DNA from: Lomentospora prolificans
Lineage: Eukaryota > Ascomycota > Sordariomycetes > Microascales > Microascaceae
Direction: 5' to 3'
Length of the DNA stretch: 64,000 nt
Assembly: GCA_029532625.1 (NCBI GenBank)
Contig: JARFXM010000002.1
Span: 558,001 to 622,000 of the forward strand
Shown: one piece after another, positions 23,796 through 33,205 of the stretch
Layout of the letters: each line of letters opens with the position of its first letter
Position numbering within the stretch: the stretch's first letter is position 1
The notes under the pieces: generated by a model
The model's input: only the letters and a program-made list of their open reading frames with translations
Told to the model about the DNA's origin: nothing
Databases searched by the model: none
Made by a program: the position numbers and the translations under genes

Positions 23796-24858
23796 CTCAT
23801 GCGAAATTGTATGTAACGGTGTCGAATGTAAATTAGTGTAATTTTTGCAGTCGCTTTTGTACTTTTCCCCCAGCTCAACTAGACGGACAGCACAAAGCTT
23901 CCCTAGCACGGTGTAGCTTTAGTCTAGGAGGGACGAGTCGCCAGTCGCCGAAAAGAGACGGTCTATTTTACTTCTGTTGGTGGGAAGGTGGATACAAACA
24001 GTGATGCGAAACTGCGGGTATTGGACTCGTCTTCTTGGGAATTTCTCAAATGGGTAACATCAACGTAATACCTTGTATGGCCATGCATTGGTCATGGTAT
24101 GGCCTCACCTGATTTGACAGGCGAAAGCAGCCGCCAGCACTACCTACAACTGCAGTGTGCTAACATTGATATTGAATGTACTTTAGTACCCTCGCCAAGG
24201 CTGGCTGGAAGTGGAGGCGTTGTGGTGTGCCACCATCACACTGCATGACCACAGCCCTCCGACTCCTGTGTTGTGGTACAACACCAAGTATTCCCCAAGG
24301 GCCACCGCTCAACTCAAATGCGCCATGAGAGCGTACCTCATCGATATCATCGCCAGAGAGGCTGTAATATGGCTGATTCACTACTCCGTACTCAGTCGCC
24401 CCATTTAGATCTACTCACGTCTTGCTTGTACGACAGGACTAGTGCGACCTGTGTTCCACCTTGAATGCCATTGATGGAGCGCTGCAGTTTTAGAGGTGTA
24501 TGGGTACTTGGGGCTTCCTGCGTCCTCCAATCACCTATTCGATGATCACTCCAGTCAGGAATTGTGCAGAGCCCCATGCTTCTGTTAATATTGCTTTTTG
24601 TGATCCTTCCCTGTTGTTGACTATTGAGTTGATAGGAAACTACCATTAGGGGAAACCAGACCAGAACCCTCTCATATCCTCGCGCCCGCTTTCCATTTCC
24701 ATAGCTCATCATCAGCCCGGCTAGCCGGTTTCCCTTCGAGTGACCTAGTCATCAGAAGCGAGGCCAAAGCATCAGCACCTTAAGACAATACCACTCATCG
24801 GCACCTTAAGACAATACCACCACTCAAGGACGTACATCGCTGGCAAGGTGTCATAGCC
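23796..24858. other. Spacer upstream of the Zn-cluster gene
   Basis: No gene supported. The right part is the likely promoter of the Zn-cluster protein and holds a 26-bp tandem pair (24770-24821). Confidence 0.45.
24770..24821. repeat. 26-bp tandem duplication in a putative promoter
   Basis: Two adjacent copies of catcagcaccttaagacaat plus six more bases, with two mismatches between copies. The second copy ends 37 bp before the ATG at 24859. It might duplicate a regulatory site, or lie in the 5' UTR. Confidence 0.7.
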
Positions 24859-27800
24859 ATGTCATCACGGAATAAAGAAACGCCTATTGAGCTATCAGGC
24901 GCTGGAAAACATACATTTAGCAGGGTGAGCTCTCGCCTTTTCCTATAAACTTCATTCTCGCTAGCGTTGCCATTCTTTCGCAGGATTGGGTTGTGAGGGC
25001 ACCGCCCGGCATGTCCTTATCCTCCTCTGAGTCTTCCATTTCACGCCCTCGGTGGAAGTCAATTCGTCTAACTCACCATCAGGCTCAATGGTCCGTAGAC
25101 GACTTTCCTAGTCTAAAGAGACCTGGGACCAACATCTCTTTGGAAGCTCGGCCGCTAAAACGTTCATCCTCGACCTGTGTCTACGTTGTAGAGGGTAGCG
25201 AGCCAGCCCCATCCACCCTCGCTGGGCCTGCAGTTGGCCAAGCGTCGCCGATTGACAGAAGACGCTCAGCGGCAGCACCGGTTAAGCAAGATGACGAATC
25301 GACCCGAGGCATTGCCGAGAGATCAAAGCCATCCCATGCTCTCTTCACTTCGTATCGGGATGAACCCCAGACCAAGCATCGTGACCGGGGCCCATCGCTA
25401 TACTACTCGCAGAGCCCTGAAGGTATGCTTTAGTCCATACTGATCTATCAGAGCTCGTGGCTTCGTGACCTTTCCAACCCCTCCCTAAGCCTAGTCTTCA
25501 TTTTCATGCCGCCTCTGCAAGTCGCTTTTGTCTCCCGGTGTCAGAGCTGCGAACCGGAGCCTATAGCTTACGTGTCATTCCGCATGTATAAGCCCTCTCT
25601 CTCCAAGCAAGCTATACTATGTATCATTTCACTTCCCCTTACCATGAATACGGACATCGTGGTGTGCGCCAACTTCCCGTGCTATTAAAGAGTCCACGCC
25701 CCATAACTTGTCGTTGGCTCTCGTGTTCGTGACCTGTATAGTTGCAGGAACTACCCATGCGCTATGTTTCTCTGGTCAGGGAAATCTGAGCTCCAGGCAT
25801 CTTCCCGAGAGATTTGCATGCTGCAAAAGCGCGGTGTACAGCCCATGCATTCACGTCTTCACGCCAGCTCACAACTATCTAAGCACCCTACACCTCATAA
25901 TGCCTAAAGCAGAACTGATAATAACGCCTTGCATATTTACAGATTCCGGAACAAGGGTGATGCGCGAGGCTTCCTTCCCTTCTATTTTGCCATCTGAAAC
26001 TACTTCTAGGCCTCTTTCCTGGGATGAGCGTGATCCATCCACCCTCGCCCCCTCTGCGAGGTGGACCATTCACCCTCCGCCCGTCTCAGCACGCCGACAA
26101 CACTGCTCTGGCAGCCGACCAGATTCGCTGTTTTCAGCACCATCTAACCTTGACGATACTAGACTCGATTCTGACATACAGAACTATTCCCAGAGCACAT
26201 CGTTCGGTGGCGGGTACTCTGATTTAATGCCTAACCCCTCATATCAGATACGCGCATTCGAACGCTTCCCACAATCACCTCACACCTCAGAGGACGATCA
26301 CCATATAATGGAAGGCGGCCCGGAAACAAGCCCTTTCGTAGATGGCCACGGCCTCCCCATTCATGCAGCGCGCCTGGGCCCATATAGCACAAGCTCTCAA
26401 CATCCAAGCACCACATCCCAGCTTCCAGTTGGGATGCATTCTAACTTTCCTAATGACACCTCTGGTTTAGCTTCTCGTACCGGTAGCTCAGCAGCAGGCC
26501 AATCTAAGCCATTTCCTTTGTCGCCGCCAGTCCAACCACAACCTCACCGCAGCGGCCTTGCGTACCCTGCCCATCAGGCTATGCAGGGCCTAGCTGCACC
26601 AGCACACAACCCACAGCCTCACAACAACATCTCCACAGCATATGCTTTAGACACAGAAGCGCCTCATCTTCGTCCTCATCCAGGTGGCCGCAACCGAACA
26701 AGACAACCTACCATTATGGATCCACTAATACCGCAGACTTCGGGCGCTCACGAAGACGCCACGGTTCACCAGTTCTTTGTCACGCAAGCCGAGAGTCACC
26801 GTCGCTTACCAGCCCAAGTAACAGGGGATAGTACCCGGGTTTTCTCTCATGAGTACAACTCGAACTTGTCGATACACGGCACCCTACTCGGCGCATCTCA
26901 ACCGACGGGATACATGTCAACCAACATGGATCTACCGCGAACGGACGGATACAGGCAGCAATGCGGGGCCAGTACGGACGCGCAACTGAGCAATTACGGC
27001 CAGGTAGTCATGTCATCTGAGCAGTCTGAGCACCATCTGAAGGAGTCGATTATAACTCGTCCTCCTCAACCACGCACCGCCAGCTCCAATGCCTCATTGT
27101 CACGGGACTCTACGACTAGAGGCGACAGTGAAGAAGTAAGTACCGAACTAGATCTAGCCTATGGTAATGATGGGCCGGCCTCCCCTTCGTCAAGACTCCC
27201 GAAAAAGGCGCGAGCCGCTTTCACGGAGGATGCACGCCGAGAAACGGGGGAAACACGGAAAATAGGTGCATGTATCCGTTGTCGATTTCAACGATCACGG
27301 GTATGGTTCGTCCCTTATATACGGAGTGGCCTTTATCAGATGGCTTCTTTGGTATAGTCACTTACAGTCGTAATGCAGTGTATACCAGACCCAGACGACC
27401 CAAACAGAGAATGCAAAACCTGCGGAGATGTTCGAAAAGAATCAAAGAAGGTTGTTCATCGACTACCTTGCCTTCGTTGGAAGATCATGGACATTGTGCT
27501 TTCTCGCATCGACGCTGGGCCTTTAGGCTCGCTTCGTCTAACGGAGCGGTGGCAAGGTTTCACGTTGCGAGATGTAAGCGAGTGGGTCGGCGAAGACACC
27601 CGAACAATCAATATCACTCTTGGAATCTGTTCTATCCCATTGGTTCTTCAGGTTAGAAAGTTCAAGCCTCGGACAGGAGATGTCACCTATCGCTGTTGGC
27701 GGGATGGAAACAACGAGAAACGAGTCGAGTTGGCGCCTTACGCTCTAGCGAGTATAAAGGGAACTACCCAATCTTTGAAGGAATACCTTAATGCCAACGC

Positions 27801-28861
27801 TCTAAAAACGCTCGAAGCGGGATGTCGAGATCAGAACAACGACCAGCTCATCCGCGAAACCTATTGGTGGGTTATCCGACAACACGAGAACTTGAAAGTG
27901 AGAAAGCTCCATCCCTCCTTTCCCGAATACCTTGTCAGACCATCCCGGAGACTTCTAACGCAATGTCCACAAAATTCAAGGTTGATGGGCTCACGGACCG
28001 CGAACAACCAGAGGAATGGAAATTCTTGGCTGATGTTCTTCGGCTCTGGATGGCTATCAGTACGTGCACACTTCCATCAGCTCATGCCGGGGGATAGACT
28101 AACTTTGTCTAGAGCATACCATAGGGTCGTCATATCTATGCGGAACCGAAAGGCTAGGGATGGAGCCCAAGACCGACGATCAGTCATACCCACTTTTTGG
28201 GCGAATCTCCACTCCCCGAATGGTGGTCGCCCAAAATGACAGCATTCTCGCTAGCGAAATCATTGCTCCGCTACGCAGAAGAGTCCTGAAGCAGCTTGAG
28301 GCGCACCTGAAAGCGAATAAGCCCAGAAGTTGGTTCACTCTTTATCTTGCAGTCTTCCTCTTGCTCCATAATACGTCGGTTGTATCCGCAGACCGCCGTC
28401 GTCATGGAAGAGAAAACGGCGCTTCTGTAAGGATGAAGGTCCTCTTTGCGTAAGAGAATTCTAGCTAATGGTGTAATTCTTGGAACACCGTAGAAGGGCT
28501 ACTCTTTGCCGAGGTTTGTCGAGGAACTGCACATCGGCGCCAACGTCCTCCTCGCCTATTGGTCTTATTACCGCACCGATGAAGATCCTCTTGAAGTTGG
28601 CTGTCTTGATCGTCATCGCTCTCGACTGATGGACTTGACTGCCGAGCAGTTCACCTTTATCCAGAAGAGCTGCAAGAGAATGCGAGACATAAGTAGGTTT
28701 ATGATGGAATCACGTCGCAGTAATGGCTCCTAATCCTAGGTACTAACAATGCATCCTTAGGAACAACGTTCAAGAATGTAGTCAATTGGGACGACCAGCT
28801 CTACTGGGTATGCCGTATGTTTGACAAGGAATGGGAGGCCAGTCCACATTTCATATCGTAA
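24859..28861 (+). CDS. Large protein with internal atypical Zn2Cys6-like cluster, putative transcription regulator
   Basis: Eight exons fit in frame: 24859-24924, 24984-25422, 25943-27300, 27379-27897, 27939-28059, 28113-28426, 28494-28692, 28761-28861; total 1038 aa. The first ~600 residues are Ser/Pro/His/Gln-rich and low in order. Six cysteines follow, at about 612, 615, 622, 633, 636 and 652: C-x2-C-x6-C-x10-C-x2-C-x15-C. The first five match a fungal Zn2Cys6 cluster, but the last gap is longer than usual. The cluster spans intron 3, and a Trp/Leu-rich helical C-terminal half (for example LRLWMAI and SWFTLYLAVFLLLH) resembles fungal C6-type regulators with the finger mid-protein. I infer a nuclear DNA-binding role; targets are unknown. 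Weak points: intron 2 is 520 nt and could hide an exon, and intron 4 is only 41 nt by the chosen acceptor. A later acceptor after TTCAAG, with a CTAAC branch site, gives a 98-nt intron and removes about 19 residues. Confidence 0.72.
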
Positions 28862-30257
28862 CCAGAATAGGCTATCATTCCAACTGACAAGTGATTCCTT
28901 CAATTTGGCAATCATACATACTCGACAAGACAGTGAAAGTTAGGCTAGAGCTTGCTGTTACTCGTAGGAACACGCAAACATGGAGTGCAGTTGAATCGGT
29001 ATTTAACTAAGGAACAGTCATAAAGGCAATTCGAAAAGGAAAAGCGACGGCGACTGGAGGTCTGGTCTTGAATTCAAGGCGCACTTGCTCGTTCTAAGAC
29101 TATGGTTTGGTTGATCCCGGGAGGGGCTGACCACGGAGGTGTCCTCTCGACAGCTTGCAAGTTATTAATATTAGGCGTTTCGCTTTCACTATCTTCCTCC
29201 CTGGAGACGCATAACATTTGCCATTTCTCAATTACATTCCGAATGTTAGGTTCACTTAAACTTACCTCTCATAAGAGGGAAGATCATGCGGTAATAGAGG
29301 GAGTAAACCAAATCCGGCTAAATCCTATTTAGAGACTTCCTGGTTCGTATGATCACTATAGACCTAGGCAGATGGAGACACCGTTTGATAAATGTGATCA
29401 CTCATTAATAGCATAATCGCAGATGTGGAAGTGACATCGACGGGGTCAAGTGCGAGATATCACATATTGAGGGAAAATGGGTATGATGAAACGGTAATGC
29501 ATTGGGGAAAGCACTGGTGGCTCCTGCTGCCAAAACAACCTTAGTTGAATGTGCGCCCACGTGCCGTCAGTCGCCACCAGCTGCATCGAGCGAAGGGCTC
29601 CACATTATGCACCGTGTTATGCCATAGCATAACATTGGCATGGTGGAGGATATATGTCAATCACCAATCACATTGCATGGATGCGCTTACTCACTGTCAG
29701 CCAACACGAGTATACTGTATTAGTATACTTGATTTGGGGGAAAGGCATGGATTCACTCATCCAAATCCACCATACTACATTCAGCGTAGCTTCAAGTTTA
29801 TCCTTATCACCACGTGACACTAGATCGTCCAGACCACTTTCGAAGAACTGGCCACTTTTCTTTGATGTCCAAGCTTCAGCTCTCATGAGGAGACGACAGC
29901 TTGTCAAGTATACGCGACATCCAACCCAACTTTTTTTTTTTCTTAAAAATAAAAAACTTTCGTTTCCCTTTTTCAGTGGTCAACCACTTTACTAACGATT
30001 GGTGCGCCTATTCCAAGACGTTGCTATTTTTGAAGTGGAACTCTACCACCAGCATCGATACATCACAGCAATCCACTGTTTTATCCCTCCAAAGCTTCTA
30101 CATACCGATTCTTTAGACACAGCGGTGCACTCGAGCTCTCTTCTTCATCTCTCTCTCTCTCTCTCCTGTACAAACTGCCCATTACCCCAGGCTGCCACAT
30201 CATCAGCTCGACTTTGAATGCCAAAACCCGGGCACTACCTCCCTCCAAACCGCAACG
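28862..30257. other. Spacer and Sec72 promoter/5' leader
   Basis: No gene supported between the Zn-cluster protein and Sec72. The last ~300 bp hold T/A tracts (29931-29955) and a CT microsatellite, as expected of a fungal promoter and leader. Confidence 0.5.
30147..30166. repeat. (CT)n microsatellite in the Sec72 leader
   Basis: A run of about ten CT units roughly 90 bp upstream of the Sec72 start codon. Pyrimidine tracts just upstream of the start are common in well-expressed filamentous-fungal genes. Confidence 0.7.
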
Positions 30258-30875
30258 ATGGACCAAGACAAATTCGACTTCATCCCCCTCTCCGTGGACC
30301 CCAAGAACAATGCAGTCTCCTCTGCTTCCCAACCCGCCTCTCGCGCCCTTGAAACGGAGCTCGCCTACCTCAACATGCTCACATTCACCCTCGGCCAGCT
30401 CGAAGGCCCCCTGGGCGTGCCCCCACCCCCAATCCCCGTAAACCCCAAGCGCAGCGCAGCCGTCACCCGGTTCCGCGACGCCGGTAACGCAGAGTTCCGC
30501 AAGGGCAAGTACGACGACGCGGGCAAGGCTTACACAATGGGTCTCCAGGTGGCGCTGTCTCGCCCGCCTTGGGAGAGGTCGCAGCTCGTGCGGGAGGAGG
30601 TGTCGGCCCTGTTCGCTAACCGCGCGCAGACGTGCATGGCGCTTAGGAGATGGCCCGAGGGAGCTGTTGATGCCGAGTCTAGCGTGGAGGCGAAGAGAGT
30701 GGGAAACACCAAGGCTTGGTGGAGGAGGGGGAAGTGCCTGATGGAGATGGGAAGGTTGCAGGAGGCGAAGGAGTGGGTTGGGAGAGCGCTCGAGTTGGAG
30801 GGTGAGGAGGGTGAGTTGGTCGCGCTACTGAAGGAGATTGATGAGAAGGTTGAGAAGTCCAAGGTTGAGTCTTAG
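30258..30875 (+). CDS. SEC72: Sec72-like subunit of the ER Sec62/Sec63 translocation complex (TPR protein)
   Basis: Single-exon frame of 205 aa starting MDQDKFDFIPLSVDPKNN. An N-terminal segment with LETELAYLNMLTFTLGQLEGP and VPPPPIPVNPKRS precedes three tetratricopeptide-like helix pairs: FRDAGNAEFRKGKYDDAGKAY (about 74-94), ALFANRAQTCMALRRWPEGA and KAWWRRGKCLMEMGRLQEA, followed by a charged C-terminal helix. Order and size match fungal Sec72 (193 aa in yeast). Known role: a peripheral cytosolic subunit that binds Sec63/Sec71 and Hsp70 chaperones during post-translational import into the ER. No signal peptide or membrane span is present, as expected. A pyrimidine-rich leader lies just upstream. 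The 3' flank carries a perfect 23-bp tandem duplication. Confidence 0.9.
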   Translation: MDQDKFDFIPLSVDPKNNAVSSASQPASRALETELAYLNMLTFTLGQLEGPLGVPPPPIPVNPKRSAAVTRFRDAGNAEFRKGKYDDAGKAYTMGLQVALSRPPWERSQLVREEVSALFANRAQTCMALRRWPEGAVDAESSVEAKRVGNTKAWWRRGKCLMEMGRLQEAKEWVGRALELEGEEGELVALLKEIDEKVEKSKVES

Positions 30876-30928
30876 TTGTCGGCAAATGAAGAGGATATGG
30901 AGGCTGGGAAGGGTTGAATTCTGAGATG

Positions 30929-30974
30929 CTGGGTGAGGTGGCCTAAGGCGACTGGGTGAGGTGGCCTAAGGCGA
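30929..30974. repeat. Perfect 23-bp tandem duplication in Sec72 3' flank
   Basis: Two abutting identical copies of ctgggtgaggtggcctaagg plus cga, starting 54 bp after the Sec72 stop codon, probably within its 3' UTR. Confidence 0.85.
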
Positions 30975-32723
30975 TTTCTGCTACGTGTCGCCTGTTTCTT
31001 GCCTGTATGACTACATCGGCGTTTTGCGCATTGTCCTTTTCCTTTTCATCATGAGCTCTTATCGGTAACACATATGATAGATGATGGAAATATTCAACGT
31101 CATGCTTCAACCTCTATCGCATTAACAGGTCTTGTACACGATCGATACAGCGACGCTAACCAGGTCCTTCGAAGGAAGCCTCCGACAATCGGAGCTCGCC
31201 CCTTGAGAATGAACTGATGGGAGGCACCCTGTATTCACATAACGCACGCAGCTTGGCGGACAAAATATTGACTTTCCCGGTTCCGTCGGAGAGCTACCCC
31301 TGACTACCTCGGTATGGAGAACGGATACGCCTGCAGTTTGCTTGCTGCTGCGGAGTACCAATCGGGCCCCCGGGGGGGGTTGGTTGTAATCTGGATCGTG
31401 ACACAGTTCGTAATCCCTAGCTCTTCCTCATGATCCTTAACACGCCATCGAACTCTTGCTCGGCCATTTCCTCCATTGTATCACCACAGAGACAAGCGCC
31501 ATGCTAGACTCGCTCTTCTATTTGGAGCCTTCTTTCGGCAGTGTTCCGAAGAAGTCCCTCGGCTCGGCCGTCGCTGTGGGAGCTCGAGACGCCAGCTCTC
31601 AGTAGGTTTCTCAGGGCCAACAGTGGAAGTGGATGGTTATTGAAGAGCAACGAGGATCTAGCCTCGAATAACGGGAGAGCAGAGTAGCAAAGTGGTTGTT
31701 CTGGGTGGAAAGCGGCTTCCAAAATGAGCGACGGTCGAAAGGACATCAAATCCTGATCGGTTCTTTTTAACTAAATAGTTTCAGCTAGGACTGCCGGCCG
31801 CATCCAACCCACATGATCAGAGCGCTTGAGCTACTTCTAACTAGCATTTGTATCAGCAAGCTTATAAACAAGAGTTCAAGCTGCAGCGTTCCGCTAGATG
31901 GTTGTATATTAAATAGCAAAAGAAAATTCCCAAGACTCCTAAAATTCTGTTTACAAAAAAAGAAAAAGTGCCTTGCGCCCAAACATATTCATGACAATGT
32001 ATACTGGTTCCATCATACAACCATCGCCTAGTCCTACTTAGATCGTTCTCCTTCCCGGGATGGTACAAGGAGCCGAGGCGCAACATCCCGCGGTTACTTA
32101 GAATCCCATCTCCCCGACCATTGGCGACCTCCTTTGGTAGAGTCCCTCAAATTTGACAGTCCATGATAGACAACTCCATGATCCACAATCACTATTGACG
32201 CCGCGCCGACGGGCAACCTTGGCGTTATCCGGTTCAATTAGAGACCATGAGTGCCAGCCAAGTGCCCAGGGGAACAGCTTAGAACATCGACCATTATACG
32301 TAACCGTGGGTGTTGAGCAATGTAGATCGTGCAAACGGGGATGAGAGCGGGATCCAGACCAAATGCTCGGTTAAAGGGGAAGAATAAAACTGTAAATCAA
32401 AGGAACTTTCGCAAGGCGCGGGTGGTCGTGTGTTCGTCGGGGTAACGTGGGTGTGATGTGGAGGGCCATGTAGACATGAGACATGGCCCAGCTGAGATCA
32501 GGTTGAAGCAGAGTTCGTAGTTTGAGTCCATATCCGGCCACCCATACGTGGTTCCATCACCTAGCCCAACCACAACAAAGGGCGGAAGTCTGGATGAAAC
32601 AGACATCCCTCCTGGTGCCTCTCAGGTAAGAGAGCCGCCAATTATCGAGCCAGAAAAACATGAGATGGTGTCGCAAAGTGGCAAATAGCTCACACAGAAG
32701 AGATGAATCCATCTCGCGATGGA
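30975..32723. other. Spacer between Sec72 and the small hypothetical gene
   Basis: Convergent 3' flanks. No frame with protein character and no recognised repeat. Confidence 0.5.
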
Positions 32724-33205
32724 TTACTGAGCCTTCTCATTGAGAGCGACGCTCTTACTCCTTGGCCTCATAACTGCATCTTGAGAGGACATACGACGGT
32801 CGAGGGCTCGCTCAAGCTTCGCACCAAGGGCGAGCTTGCTCAGGTAGGCGGTCTTTTCCTCGGTGAGAGTGACTCGCTGTTGGCTGAGGGCCTTGTTCTC
32901 CATGCGCTCAAGGCCGCTGGTGATTTCTCGGATCTCGTTCTGTGCGGAATCGGTCGTCACGACGGTGGGGGTGACGCTGTATGTGCTGTAGCGTACAGAG
33001 GTGCGGGCCTATAGGTTAGAAAGTTAGCACAACCTTGGCAGGCGTTGAAGCGTGGAGGATGCGTTGGAGAGGGCGCAGGTGCGCGCGATGTTCGTCGACA
33101 AGAGGGTAGAGCCAGGCTAGAGCGACCGCTAAGTTCTGCAAGCCATGTGCCCTTCACCGCTGCCAGTTAGGGAGGACAGTGGTCACAACTTACCGAGGGT
33201 GCCAT
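32724..33205 (-). CDS. Small conserved-looking hypothetical protein, 98 aa
   Basis: A 12-nt first exon (33205-33194, MAPS) ends at a GTAAGT donor. A 185-nt intron with a TTTCTAAC branch site and CTATAG acceptor leads to the second exon 33008-32724. Phase is 0 on both sides, total 98 aa. After a Thr/Ser-rich start (ARTSVRYSTYSVTPTVV) comes a helical, charged stretch with NEIREITSGLERMENKAL and TLTEEKTAYLSKLALGAKLE, likely a short coiled coil, then a basic end. There is no signal peptide or membrane span. I do not recognise the family. Real coding is supported by the matching splice signals, the tiny ATG exon and the clean helical pattern, and by a purine-rich plus strand upstream that would be a pyrimidine-rich leader for this gene. 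Confidence 0.6.
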
